DNA of 64,000 nucleotides from NCBI GenBank assembly GCA_018401875.1, contig JAGYJZ010000004.1, positions 1 to 64,000 of the forward strand. The letters run 5' to 3'. Under the pieces are notes generated by a model that had not been told where the DNA came from, made no database searches, and saw only the letters and a program-made list of their open reading frames with translations. This stretch comes from Salibacteraceae bacterium. Its GTDB lineage: Bacteria > Bacteroidota > Bacteroidia > Flavobacteriales_G > Salibacteraceae. Position numbers and translations under genes: made by a program. Positions 41,246 through 50,477 of this stretch are shown in pieces (the first letter of the stretch is position 1; every line of letters starts with the position of its first letter).

Positions 41246-42292
41246 TTATTTCGATTTTTCAAGGGTAAAGGAAAAGGTAGTTCCTTTTTCTAGTACGCTT
41301 CTAGCGCTGATGGTTTGTCCGTGTGACTCGATGATGTGTTTGCAAATGGCTAAGCCCAGTCCGCTTCCGCCTTCATGGCGCGAACGACTCTTGTCTACAC
41401 GATAAAAGCGCTCGAATAACCGGCTCACATGGTCAGGGCTAACTCCAATGCCGTCATCGGCCACTTCGATCAAAATGTTTTGAGACATATCGAAAAAACG
41501 GATTTCACAGAAACCTTCTTCCTTGCCATAGTTGATGGCATTGGTAAGCAGATTGGTGAGAACCTGAAGGATTTTACTTTTATCGGCTTTCACCCAAATC
41601 GGCTTATCGTATTTTTTATTGAAGCGCAAGTCGATGTTTTTTTCTGCCGCCCTCAATTCAAAGAGCTTAAACAACTCATCACAAAGCTCTATCAAGGTGA
41701 ACTTTTCGATTTTCAACACTTCGCGTCCGGCTTCAAGTTTTGAAATGCTATCGAGGTCTTCAACCAAGGCAGTCAAACGTTCCAAATTCTTGTCTGCACG
41801 ACCTAAGTAATCGTAGTTGATCTTCGGATCGTCAAGGCCTCCCTCGAGCAGCGTCAATAAATACCCTTGAATATTAAAAATTGGGGTTTTCAACTCGTGC
41901 GCTAAATTGCCAATAAAGTCACGCCTAAAGCGCGCTTGCTCCTTGAGGGTTTGAATTTCACTTTGCTTTACGCTGGCCCATTCCTCTACATCTTTTTGTA
42001 CGTCACCTAAAATATCTTTTGAGCGGGCCGCTTCTTTCAGGCGCTCATCCATGGTGTCGGTAGAATGAATGGAACGAAACAGCAACATAATTTTACCGTG
42101 CAGAAAGTTTTCTACTGACCACCACGCCAAAAAGTAGGTGGTGAGCATGGTGAGCGACATATAAACAGCCCACAACCAAACAGGAAATCGCTGTTCAGCA
42201 GCAAACTGCGCCACCAACAGAATCAGCGCGCCCAAAATAGTTAGCGCGACCGCTATAAATAAAGCTACCTGCTTCGGGTTTTCAATTTTCAT
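41246..42292 (-). CDS. Sensor histidine kinase (PhoR-like)
   Basis: A protein of about 348 residues. Two transmembrane helices near the N-terminus (about 8-30 and 36-58), a short linker, and a HisKA domain with the phospho-acceptor His132 in NLAHELKTPIFN. The HATPase domain carries N (LTNLLTNAINYGK), G1 (VADDGIGV), F and G2 (GGSGLGLAI) boxes. The short periplasmic loop fits PhoR-type kinases that sense through partner proteins. It is 29 bases downstream of its response regulator. The phosphate link is inferred from neighbours. Confidence 0.9.
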   Translation of the reverse strand: MKIENPKQVALFIAVALTILGALILLVAQFAAEQRFPVWLWAVYMSLTMLTTYFLAWWSVENFLHGKIMLLFRSIHSTDTMDERLKEAARSKDILGDVQKDVEEWASVKQSEIQTLKEQARFRRDFIGNLAHELKTPIFNIQGYLLTLLEGGLDDPKINYDYLGRADKNLERLTALVEDLDSISKLEAGREVLKIEKFTLIELCDELFKLFELRAAEKNIDLRFNKKYDKPIWVKADKSKILQVLTNLLTNAINYGKEEGFCEIRFFDMSQNILIEVADDGIGVSPDHVSRLFERFYRVDKSRSRHEGGSGLGLAICKHIIESHGQTISARSVLEKGTTFSFTLEKSK

Positions 42293-42321
42293 GGACGTAA
42301 AGTGCGGCAAATTTAGGACGA

Positions 42322-43002
42322 TTAATCCGCAAACTTGTATCCAACACCTTTAATGGTCTTGATGTGTGAACTGCCAATCTTTTCGCGCAACTTGCGAATG
42401 TGCACATCGATGGTTCGATCTCCTACTACTACGTCTTCACCCCAAACTGAAGACAAGATGCCTTCGCGTGTGAATACTTTTCCGGGCACGGAGATCAGCA
42501 ATGCGAGCAATTCAAACTCTTTCTTAGGTAAGTTCAGCTCAACTTCGTCTTTTACCACTACATAGCGCTCTCGGTCGATGCGCAATGACTTCAACTCTGA
42601 AGAACCCATCGGCTGCACCGCTCCTTCTTTTCTGCGCAGTAGAGCTTTTATTCTACTGATCAAAACCCGCGGTTTAATCGGCTTTGCGATGTAATCATCG
42701 GCTCCCGCGTCAAAACCAGCGATTTGAGAATAATCTTCCCCGCGTGCAGTAAGAAATGCGATGACAATGTTTTTTGTCTCATCCTTGTCGCGCAGCTGCA
42801 GGCAAGTCTCAACACCATCCATTTCAGGCATCATCACATCCAAGAGGATGAGGTCGGGCTTCTTCTTCTTAGCAATGTCTATCGCTTCAAGACCATTGTT
42901 TGCCGTGTATACCTTGGCGCCCTCTTTTTCGAGGTTGTAGCTTAAAAATTCGAGGATGTCTTCCTCATCATCAACGACTAGAATTTTGGTTCTTGAGAGC
43001 AT
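42322..43002 (-). CDS. OmpR/PhoB-family response regulator
   Basis: A protein of about 226 residues with a receiver domain (Asp11-12 and phospho-acceptor Asp55 in LILLDVMMPEMDG, Lys in IAKPIKP) and a winged-helix DNA-binding domain (LPKKEFELLALLISVPGKVF, VVGDRTIDVHIRKLREKIG). Regulators of this family bind direct repeats with an 11-base period. Such repeats lie 200 bases away upstream of the divergent lipoprotein gene. I chose the ATG at 43002; a Met at 43056 would add 18 polar residues. Confidence 0.9.
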   Translation of the reverse strand: MLSRTKILVVDDEEDILEFLSYNLEKEGAKVYTANNGLEAIDIAKKKKPDLILLDVMMPEMDGVETCLQLRDKDETKNIVIAFLTARGEDYSQIAGFDAGADDYIAKPIKPRVLISRIKALLRRKEGAVQPMGSSELKSLRIDRERYVVVKDEVELNLPKKEFELLALLISVPGKVFTREGILSSVWGEDVVVGDRTIDVHIRKLREKIGSSHIKTIKGVGYKFAD

Positions 43003-43302
43003 AGGTTCAGTGTTGTCTGAATTGTGCTTCGAATGTAGATTGGTAGACATTGACAAGATTTTATGTTAGCGTTATCAAAAGGTTAGACTTATTGGTTGTG
43101 TGTTAAATGTAATTTATTCGAATGTAAACACTTTTAATCGAATCAGGCTGCACAGCGCAGCATGCGTGAAAAGTAAAACGAAAAATATCACAAGAAAAAT
43201 CATGCAACATTCATGCAACACTTTCATAACATAGAATTAACTGCACACTAATCCGCGGATAATCTAATGGCAATTCCTTTGCGCCAAATAAAATTTGAAA
43301 AA
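43003..43302. promoter_or_regulatory. Divergent regulatory region between regulator and lipoprotein gene
   Basis: This 300-base region drives the response regulator (minus) and the TonB-linked lipoprotein (plus). It contains the 11-base iterons at 43200-43232 and no gene. Confidence 0.5.
43200..43232 (+). promoter_or_regulatory. 11-bp direct repeats (Pho-box-like)
   Basis: TCATGCAACAT and TCATGCAACAC are consecutive 11-base units differing at one base; a third unit TTTCATAACAT keeps the AACA phase. An 11-base period is the known geometry of PhoB and OmpR-type sites. They end 70 bases before the ATG at 43303. The sequence itself differs from the E. coli Pho box. Confidence 0.6.
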
Positions 43303-44595
43303 ATGAAAAGAGTTTACCTATCCTCAGCAAAAGTAATGGCAGTTATGTTGTCATTAGGATTTGCATTATCTATCTCTTCTTGTAAGAAAGAAGGATGTAC
43401 TGACGAAGCTGCTACTAACTATGACGAGAAAGCCAAAGAAGACGATGGCTCTTGCGAGTATCCAGCAGTTGACAACGCAACTACTGTGCGAGTTTCAAGC
43501 AATGTGACCTCAGATGCTACTTGGTCCAACGATAAAGTAGTAATTCTTGGCGGAAGAATTACAGTTGAAGCTGGTGCAACACTAACTATTGAAGCTGGAA
43601 CTATTATCAAAGGAGAAGCTGGCACAGGTGCCAATGCAACTGCGTTGCTCGTAGCTCGTGGTGCTAAACTAATGGCAGAAGGAACGGCTTCTGCTCCAAT
43701 TATTTTCACTTCTATAGCTGACGAGATCAATCTTGAGCAAGTTGCTAGCGGTGATTTTAAAAGTCCAAACCTTGATCCAGACATCAACGGTTTCTGGGGT
43801 GGTGTTATCATTCTAGGCAAGGCCCGTATTTCTGCTTCCAATGACAACGGTGATATCAGTGAAGTTCAGATAGATGGTATTCCTACATCTGACCCTAACG
43901 GTCTTTATGGTGGATCTGACGATGCTGACAACTCTGGTGTTATCAAATACATTTCTATCCGTCACGGAGGCTCAAACATTGGTGCTGGTAACGAGATCAA
44001 CGGTCTTACCCTTGGTGGCGTTGGTAACGGTACTGTAATTGAGAACGTTGAAGTGGTTGCTAACCAAGATGACGGTATCGAATGGTTTGGTGGTTCAGTA
44101 AATGTTACGAATGCAATTACTTGGAATGCTTGCGATGATGGACTTGACACTGACCAGTCTTGGTCTGGAACAGTAGACAATTGGATAGTGATTACTGCTT
44201 GTGACCACATGTTGGAACTTGACGGACCTGAAGGATCATACATCGCTTGTCATAAAATGATCAATGGTACAATGCTTTCTACCAATGGCGATGCAGCGGC
44301 CAACACACTAATTAACTTAGATCCAAACACTGGTGTTGAGCTTACCAACATAGCTATTTATGGCATTGCAGAAGGTCAGGTGATCAACCGGGCTGATTGT
44401 GCCTCCATTGATTGTGATTGCCCATTCACTAACGTTCAACTTCAGATCCCAGCAGGAACAGAGTTGGTAGATTACATGAGTGGTGGTGTTGTGCCTGCAG
44501 GAATAACTGCATCGGCCAGTCCAACTACAGGAGCCGATATCTCTGCGTTTAGCTGGACTTGGGCCTCTCAAGCAGGTGCTTTATCAGGCCTGTAA
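43303..44595 (+). CDS. Lipoprotein with beta-helix-like repeats, paired with TonB receptor
   Basis: A protein of about 430 residues. Lipoprotein signal with ISSCKKEGC (Cys about 27), then the unit TDEAATNYDEKAKEDDGSC common in Bacteroidota exported proteins, then long runs with beta-helix character (TVEAGATLTIEAGTIIKG, ALLVARGAKLMAEG, IIFTSIADE, FWGGVIILGKA). No catalytic motif recognised. A terminator-like hairpin and the TonB receptor gene follow, so it is probably the surface partner of that receptor. The 11-base repeats upstream suggest control by a PhoB-type regulator. Confidence 0.75.
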   Translation: MKRVYLSSAKVMAVMLSLGFALSISSCKKEGCTDEAATNYDEKAKEDDGSCEYPAVDNATTVRVSSNVTSDATWSNDKVVILGGRITVEAGATLTIEAGTIIKGEAGTGANATALLVARGAKLMAEGTASAPIIFTSIADEINLEQVASGDFKSPNLDPDINGFWGGVIILGKARISASNDNGDISEVQIDGIPTSDPNGLYGGSDDADNSGVIKYISIRHGGSNIGAGNEINGLTLGGVGNGTVIENVEVVANQDDGIEWFGGSVNVTNAITWNACDDGLDTDQSWSGTVDNWIVITACDHMLELDGPEGSYIACHKMINGTMLSTNGDAAANTLINLDPNTGVELTNIAIYGIAEGQVINRADCASIDCDCPFTNVQLQIPAGTELVDYMSGGVVPAGITASASPTTGADISAFSWTWASQAGALSGL

Positions 44596-44631
44596 TCACA
44601 TAAAATTTAACTATAGTATTTAACTTTAATG

Positions 44632-44669
44632 CAAACATGCAGCACTTACTTGTTGCATGTTTGTTTTTT
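44632..44669 (+). terminator. Terminator/attenuator between lipoprotein and TonB genes
   Basis: CAAACATGCA pairs with TGCATGTTTG around a 12-base loop, followed by TTTTTT. It probably lowers read-through from the lipoprotein gene into the TonB receptor gene, which starts 22 bases later. Confidence 0.75.
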
Positions 44670-44691
44670 ATAATCCACTAACAATAAGTAA

Positions 44692-47643
44692 ATGCACCCT
44701 TCTAGATCTTACTTTGGTTTGTTGACTACTCTCCTTCTTTTCCTTTCAGCCTTGTCGTTTGGTCAGAGCCAAGATGCAAAAAAGGGGATCATCAGAGGTA
44801 CTGTATATGATAAATCAATGGCGATGCCGCTGATTGGGGCGAATGTTGTTGTGAAAGGAACCACTATTGGCAGCAGCACCGATGTTGATGGCAAGTTTTC
44901 TTTGCCAGTAACTCCTGGTGTGTATGACCTTGAAATTTCTTTCATTACCTTCCAGACTATCACATTGACTGGAGTAGCGGTGGAATCAGACAAGGTAGCG
45001 ATGATTAATGATGTTATGCTAGAAGAAAGCACCCAGCTCTTGAATGAAGTCGTTATTCAAGCTGAGGCTTCTCGGAAATCTGAAGAGGCTTTGCTCATGA
45101 TGAAGAAGAAGTCAGGGGCTATGGTTGATGGTATTTCAGCGTCACGTATGAAATTGGCTGGTGATGGAAATGCTGTAGAGGCTGCTCGAAGAGTAACCGG
45201 GGTTACGGTGGAGGGCGGTAAGTATATTTATGTACGAGGATTGGGGGATCGCTACACAAAAACAACATTAAATAGCGTGGACATTCCTGGCCTTGATCCA
45301 GATAAGAATAGTTTGCAAATGGATATTTTTCCAACTAACCTCATTGATAATATTGTGGTTAGCAAGACATTTTTGGCTGATATGCCAGCAGATTTCACTG
45401 GTGGATTAGTGAACATAGAGACGAAGGCGTTTCCTGATGAAAAGTTCATGAACGTATCTTTGGGTTTTGCATTCAATCCGGACATGCATTTTAATAGAGA
45501 CTTTTTGAGTTATGAGGGGGGAAACACGGATTTCCTTGGCTTTGATGATGGCACAAGGGCGCTTCCAGCAGGAGCCAATCGTTCAACGATTCCAACGCCA
45601 ATCAATTCGCCATCAGGTGATGATGTGCCACAGTTTGTGAAGTCCTTTAACCCGAACCTAGGCGCAGAGCCAAAGATGAGCCTAATGGACTATAGTGCAG
45701 GTGTTTCGTTTGGCGATCAATTGAACCTTAAGAATGGCAGCGACAAAAAACTTGGGTATATATTTTCGCTTTCGTATAAAAAGAATTATGTGCATTACGA
45801 TGATGTATTCTATGGTGAGTATCAGCAGCGCATCGAACCTGATCTTTTTGAGCTTCGTGATGCAACAACACAGCAGGGAATGCAGAGTGAGGAGAATGTA
45901 ATGATAGGTGCATTGGGTGGTTTGGCGTATAAAACAAAACGCGCGAAGTATCAATTAACCTTGATGCGATTACAAAGCGGGGAAAGCCGAGCAGGTAAAT
46001 TTGACATCTATAATAATGGCGAAGCCGTGGGCCAGTCAGGATATATCGCTTTTTCAGACAACTTAGAATACAATCAACGCTCGTTGACTAATCTTATGCT
46101 CCATGGCTCGCATTTTCTAGAAGCCTCTGGCTGGGAGGTTGATTGGAGATTGTCTCCAACTATTTCTACATCTACAGATCCAGATATTCGCAAAACAGCA
46201 TTTACTTATAACGCTTTGGACACTGTTTTTAATGCGGGAGCAGGCGGGAATCCTTCACGGATTTGGCGTACTTTGAGTGAAATAAACGCAACCGCGCGCA
46301 TAGACTTAAATAAGAATTACCGATTGAAGGATCGAAAGTCGAGGTTGAGTTTTGGTGCGATGCAGACTTTCAAAGCACGTGATTACGAAATTCTGTTTTT
46401 CGACCTCCAGTTTACCGGTGGACAGAGCTGGGAATCTACTAACCCTCAAGATGTCTTGAATGAACAGTATATTTATCCTAACCGTCCAAACGGTGTTTAC
46501 TATCAGTCAGGTAACAACACCCCAAACCCGAATGAGTATCAAAGTAATATATGGAATACAGGGGTTTATGTTTCAAACCAAACCCAAATTACGGCTAGGC
46601 TCAACTCTATCATAGGTGTAAGAGCAGAAAAGTTTACACAAAGACATACCGGTCGTGATCAACGTTATGCAAGTGGTGACACTGAGGGTGGTAGTGTTTT
46701 GCAGAACGACAAGGTTTTAGACGCCTTGGACTTCTTCCCGTCAGTTAATTTTATCTACTCCTTAACTGAACAACAGAACTTGAGATTGTCTTATTCAAAA
46801 ACCATTGCAAGACCTTCTTTCAAAGAACTCTCCTTCGCGCAAATTATCGACCCTCTTACAAACCGTATTTTTAACGGTGGATTCTTTGAATACGATGCTT
46901 GGAATGGGCGATTAACAGAAACCCGCATTGACAACCTTGACATGAGGTGGGAATGGTTTTTGGAAAACGGTCAATTGTTTTCAGTTAGCGCGTTCTATAA
47001 GCGATTTGATGAGCCTATTGAATTGGTTAGGATTACTGAACAGCAAACCAGTACAGAGTATCAGCCTAGAAATGTTGGTGACGGAGATCTTATTGGTGTA
47101 GAATTAGAGTTTCGTAAAGATTTGAACTTTATTTCTGCCGCGCTTAAAAACTTCAGCTTGAATGGTAACTTGACTATTGTTGAATCTCGAATTGACATGA
47201 CTGACGTTGAATTTAATGCGAGGAAGACCTATCAAAAGACAGGTCAAACCATAGGAGATGTTCGTCAAATGGCTGGGCAGTCGCCCTATGTGGTCAATGC
47301 TGGTATAGTGTATAATAATGCCGACAAGGGCATTGACGTAGGATTATTTTACAATGTAAAGGGCCCTACCTTGTTTATCGTTGGTGCGGGTCTGTTTCCA
47401 GATATTTACATGGAACCCTTTCATAGTTTAGATTTTGGCATGAACAAGAAATTAGGTAAAGAAGGACGTAACTCATTGGACATTCGACTCTCCAACATAC
47501 TGGGTGATCAGTTGGAGATCTATTATGCCTCATATACTCCGAACGAAGGTGCGGATCCATCCAATATTTCCACTGATAAAGCTTACTTCAGCAGATTTAG
47601 TCCAGGACGCACATTGAGTGTTGGGTTCAATCGAAAGTTCTAA
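44692..47643 (+). CDS. TonB-dependent outer-membrane receptor
   Basis: A 983-residue receptor. Signal peptide (1-24), CarboxypepD_reg-like domain (about 30-118, IIRGTVYDKSMAMPLIGANV), plug domain (about 120-270; VKGTTIGSSTDVDG, GLGDRYTKTTLNSVDIPGLD) and a long beta-barrel ending in TLSVGFNRKF with terminal Phe. It should import a ligand using TonB energy; the ligand is unknown. The lipoprotein gene upstream shares its transcription unit. A decayed copy of its last 100 codons lies directly downstream. Confidence 0.93.
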   Translation: MHPSRSYFGLLTTLLLFLSALSFGQSQDAKKGIIRGTVYDKSMAMPLIGANVVVKGTTIGSSTDVDGKFSLPVTPGVYDLEISFITFQTITLTGVAVESDKVAMINDVMLEESTQLLNEVVIQAEASRKSEEALLMMKKKSGAMVDGISASRMKLAGDGNAVEAARRVTGVTVEGGKYIYVRGLGDRYTKTTLNSVDIPGLDPDKNSLQMDIFPTNLIDNIVVSKTFLADMPADFTGGLVNIETKAFPDEKFMNVSLGFAFNPDMHFNRDFLSYEGGNTDFLGFDDGTRALPAGANRSTIPTPINSPSGDDVPQFVKSFNPNLGAEPKMSLMDYSAGVSFGDQLNLKNGSDKKLGYIFSLSYKKNYVHYDDVFYGEYQQRIEPDLFELRDATTQQGMQSEENVMIGALGGLAYKTKRAKYQLTLMRLQSGESRAGKFDIYNNGEAVGQSGYIAFSDNLEYNQRSLTNLMLHGSHFLEASGWEVDWRLSPTISTSTDPDIRKTAFTYNALDTVFNAGAGGNPSRIWRTLSEINATARIDLNKNYRLKDRKSRLSFGAMQTFKARDYEILFFDLQFTGGQSWESTNPQDVLNEQYIYPNRPNGVYYQSGNNTPNPNEYQSNIWNTGVYVSNQTQITARLNSIIGVRAEKFTQRHTGRDQRYASGDTEGGSVLQNDKVLDALDFFPSVNFIYSLTEQQNLRLSYSKTIARPSFKELSFAQIIDPLTNRIFNGGFFEYDAWNGRLTETRIDNLDMRWEWFLENGQLFSVSAFYKRFDEPIELVRITEQQTSTEYQPRNVGDGDLIGVELEFRKDLNFISAALKNFSLNGNLTIVESRIDMTDVEFNARKTYQKTGQTIGDVRQMAGQSPYVVNAGIVYNNADKGIDVGLFYNVKGPTLFIVGAGLFPDIYMEPFHSLDFGMNKKLGKEGRNSLDIRLSNILGDQLEIYYASYTPNEGADPSNISTDKAYFSRFSPGRTLSVGFNRKF

Positions 47644-47660
47644 TTCACATCATAACATAA

Positions 47661-47996
47661 ATGTTCATCTGCCATTGCACCGGGATGCAATTACAGGACA
47701 GTCGCCATACATAATCAATGGTGTCTGGGTTGCAATAACCCAAACAACGGCTCAGAAATTAGAGTGAATTACAATTTTAAAGGTCCAATGTTGTTCATTG
47801 TTGGAGCTGGTTTATTCCCTGACACCATCATGGAATTTTTCCTCCAGCTCATGTTCAGGGTAAATAATGTAGCTAAGGAAAAGTTGAATTCGAGACATAC
47901 ACTCCATTTGATGATTTAGCATATACTATAAACGAACCTCTAAGCAGCATACAACCCGAAGGTGCCCTCAATATTGGCCTCAGCCATAACTTCTAG
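47661..47996 (+). pseudogene. Decayed 3' end of a second TonB receptor gene
   Basis: Frame-shifted coding traces run colinear with the end of the receptor: GQSPYIING against GQSPYVVNAG, KGPMLFIVGAGLFPD against KGPTLFIVGAGLFPD, and a last stretch ALNIGLSHNF before a stop matching TLSVGFNRKF. Stops and frame changes interrupt it. The rest of the gene is missing, so it is a remnant of a tandem duplication or recombination. Confidence 0.85.
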
Positions 47997-48015
47997 TGAG
48001 AAAAAGCAAACAAAA

Positions 48016-48043
48016 AAAAGCCAAGCAGTTATGCTTGGCTTTT
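48016..48043. terminator. Bidirectional terminator
   Basis: AAAAGCCAAGCA and TGCTTGGCTTTT pair perfectly around GTTA. It separates the receptor remnant from the convergent small secreted protein gene. Confidence 0.85.
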
Positions 48044-48062
48044 CTTAAACTCGTTAGTTTTA

Positions 48063-48371
48063 TTAATAATCCTTGTTTGCTATAACAACTGGTGTGCTCT
48101 TTAGACTTTCATCAGGAGTCGAGAAAGTACCAAAATCAACTCGCTTGCCATTTTTATACCTAACGAAGGTCGTAAGCTCATTCTCTGTTCGCTCTTGGTA
48201 AACCCGCTCTAAATCGTGATTATAAACAACAAAGATGTTCGCTCCTAGCGCATCTGTTCCTTCAATTTTGATTGCCCCGTTATCAAGTGGCGTAATCTTT
48301 AAGCCTTGGGTAGTTTGTGCCATCGCAGCATTCAACCCCATCATCAACATTATTGCTATTATATATTTCAT
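48063..48371 (-). CDS. Small secreted hypothetical protein
   Basis: A 102-residue protein with signal peptide (MKYIIAIMLMMGLNAAMAQ) and a mature domain of about 83 residues, rich in beta-strand patterns (GLKITPLDNGAIKIEG, NIFVVYNHDLERVYQ). No family recognised. An unusually strong Shine-Dalgarno, AGGAGG, lies 5 bases before the ATG, uncommon in this phylum, and direct repeats lie upstream. Confidence 0.65.
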   Translation of the reverse strand: MKYIIAIMLMMGLNAAMAQTTQGLKITPLDNGAIKIEGTDALGANIFVVYNHDLERVYQERTENELTTFVRYKNGKRVDFGTFSTPDESLKSTPVVIANKDY

Positions 48372-48749
48372 AACGACCTCCTCTTTAATTCAAGAGTAAA
48401 GTTAACGCTTTATTCGTTCAATGTTACGTTAACGTTAATTTTTTAATCTCTATGTTAACTAAACCCGAGTGATACCAGTGAAACAGTGCTTGAAAAACAC
48501 GCCTTAACCATTCTTTTTCAGTTGCTTAACACCGCTCAGTGATGTGCGACATCACTCTGTTTCTAAGCATACTATTATTTCCCCTCGAGCAATGTTACCC
48601 CAACATTAACACCGCAAACCACCGCACACCACGATTAAAATTCTACTCAAAGTCACCTAATCTACCCGCTCCCATTTAATAATAAGATAACCTTGCAGCC
48701 CTTTTGTGCCCTGCACTTGAAACTACATTTGCTCCTTGACTTAGTATTT
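48372..48749. promoter_or_regulatory. Divergent regulatory region upstream of the Na/Pi cotransporter
   Basis: This 378-base region holds AGGAGG (minus strand, 48377-48382) for the small secreted gene, GTTAAC-rich sequence around 48400-48460 including two partially matching 11-base units at 48416-48437 (TAACGTT and TAACATT, 7 bases each with 4 between, read on the minus strand), and the inverted repeat GTGATGTGCGACATCAC near 48539-48555. No gene is seen. Confidence 0.45.
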
Positions 48750-50447
48750 ATGGAAGAATCTTTTGGTGTGTTTGAGACGCTGCGACTGATCGGGTCTCTA
48801 GGCCTGTTCATTTATGGTATGAAGATCATGAGTGATGGCATTCAGAAAGTAGCTGGAAACAGAATGCGTGAAGTGCTGGCCGCAATGACCTCCAACCGTT
48901 TCACAGGTTTGTTCACTGGATTTCTCACCACCGCCTTGATTCAATCGAGTTCTGCCACAACGGTGATGATCGTGAGCTTTGTAAATGCAGGGTTACTTAC
49001 GCTAAGGCAGGCCATAGGCGTTATTATGGGTGCTAATATTGGAACCACGGTAACCGCATTGCTTATTTTAATTTTTGGCTTTTCAAAATTTAGTATTTCC
49101 GATTATGCCTTACCGCTCATCGCCATTGGCTTTCCGTTACTCTTCATTAAAAACACCCAAATCAAGTCGTTAGGTGAAACATTAATCGGTTTTAGTGTGC
49201 TATTCATGGGGCTCGATTTCCTTAAAAACAGTGTGCCTGAAATCACCCATGGTCAATTGGAATATTTGGTTGGCTTGTCTCAATACGGCATTTGGTCGAC
49301 CCTGCTCTTTGTTGTTATTGGTGGTCTTTTAACCATTGTGGTGCAGTCGTCAAGCGCGGCTATGGCACTCACCATCATCATGTGCGAACGCGGTATGCCA
49401 CTCGAAATGGCCGCGGCCATCGTGTTGGGAGAAAATATTGGCACGACCATAACCGCAAATCTCGCAGCCATCATTGGTAATGTGCATGCAAAACGAGCGG
49501 CTCGGGCTCACTTAATCTTCAATATTTTCGGAGTAATTTGGATGCTCATCGTATTTCCATTTTTCCTCTCTGGAATTAACGGTTACATGGAAACGACCGC
49601 TATCGGAATGCCATCGGCCGAAAACAGCCAAGCCACAAAATGGGCGCTGACGCTTTTTCATGTAACATTTAATATAGTAAACGCTACTATTTTGATATGG
49701 TTTGTAAGCTCTATCGCTAAAATTGTCACCAAAATGGTTCCGACCAAGTCGGAGGAAGACGAACAATTTTCGCTGGAGTACATCGGTGCAGGCATCATGA
49801 GTACACCAGAATTATCGTTGATTGAAGCGCAAAAGGAAATGGTAAAATTCAGTCGCCTTACATACAGAATGCTCGGCTTCCTGAAAGAGCTTTTGTTTGA
49901 AAAAGACAAAAAAGAACAGCGCATCAAGATTGAACGAATCGAAAAATATGAAGAAATCACCGATAAAATTGAAGTTGAAGTTGCCGACTATTTGATGACT
50001 GTTTTACAAGGTGAACTCAGCAACGAATCGGGCAAACGCGTGCGCAGTATGCTCGACATTGTGAGTGTGATGGAACAAATTGGTGACGTATTCTTTCAAA
50101 TGTCGCTCACCTACGACAGAAAAATAGAATCACGCGCATGGTTTACATTAGAACAACGAAGAAACCTTTTGGAGATGTTTGACATGATCGACCTTGCGTT
50201 TGAAAACATGATGATCAATCTTGAAAACAAATACGAGGACATCGACCTTGACAAAGCAGAATTGCTAGAAGTAGAAGTCAATAATCTTCGGGATAAAATC
50301 AGAAAAGAACACCTCGATAACATGGGTAAGCCCGATTACAACATCGATAGTGGAATGATCTACAATGACCTTTATTCATCGTTGGAAAAAGTGGGAAATT
50401 ACTTACTTGAAATCAATGAAGCAATCGCTGGAAAAGTGCTCACCTAA
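48750..50447 (+). CDS. Na/Pi cotransporter family protein with PhoU-like tail
   Basis: A protein of about 565 residues. The N-terminal 330 residues have eight or more helices with the duplicated NptA/YjbB signature: LIQSSSATTVMIVSF and VVQSSSAAMALTIIM, plus GANIGTTVTA and GENIGTTITA. The last 200 residues are helical and charged, like PhoU. Members import or export phosphate driven by sodium. I chose the ATG at 48750; the upstream start at 48693 lacks support. A role in phosphate uptake fits the neighbouring regulator and PhoX. Confidence 0.92.
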   Translation: MEESFGVFETLRLIGSLGLFIYGMKIMSDGIQKVAGNRMREVLAAMTSNRFTGLFTGFLTTALIQSSSATTVMIVSFVNAGLLTLRQAIGVIMGANIGTTVTALLILIFGFSKFSISDYALPLIAIGFPLLFIKNTQIKSLGETLIGFSVLFMGLDFLKNSVPEITHGQLEYLVGLSQYGIWSTLLFVVIGGLLTIVVQSSSAAMALTIIMCERGMPLEMAAAIVLGENIGTTITANLAAIIGNVHAKRAARAHLIFNIFGVIWMLIVFPFFLSGINGYMETTAIGMPSAENSQATKWALTLFHVTFNIVNATILIWFVSSIAKIVTKMVPTKSEEDEQFSLEYIGAGIMSTPELSLIEAQKEMVKFSRLTYRMLGFLKELLFEKDKKEQRIKIERIEKYEEITDKIEVEVADYLMTVLQGELSNESGKRVRSMLDIVSVMEQIGDVFFQMSLTYDRKIESRAWFTLEQRRNLLEMFDMIDLAFENMMINLENKYEDIDLDKAELLEVEVNNLRDKIRKEHLDNMGKPDYNIDSGMIYNDLYSSLEKVGNYLLEINEAIAGKVLT

Positions 50448-50477
50448 GCGCGTAAACTAGGTGAAAAGACAGCTGTT

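Noticed and set aside
48539-48555. Riboswitch or terminator at the GTGATGTGCGACATCAC inverted repeat
   Set aside because: The loop is short and no T run or conserved aptamer follows; it could be an operator but support is weak.
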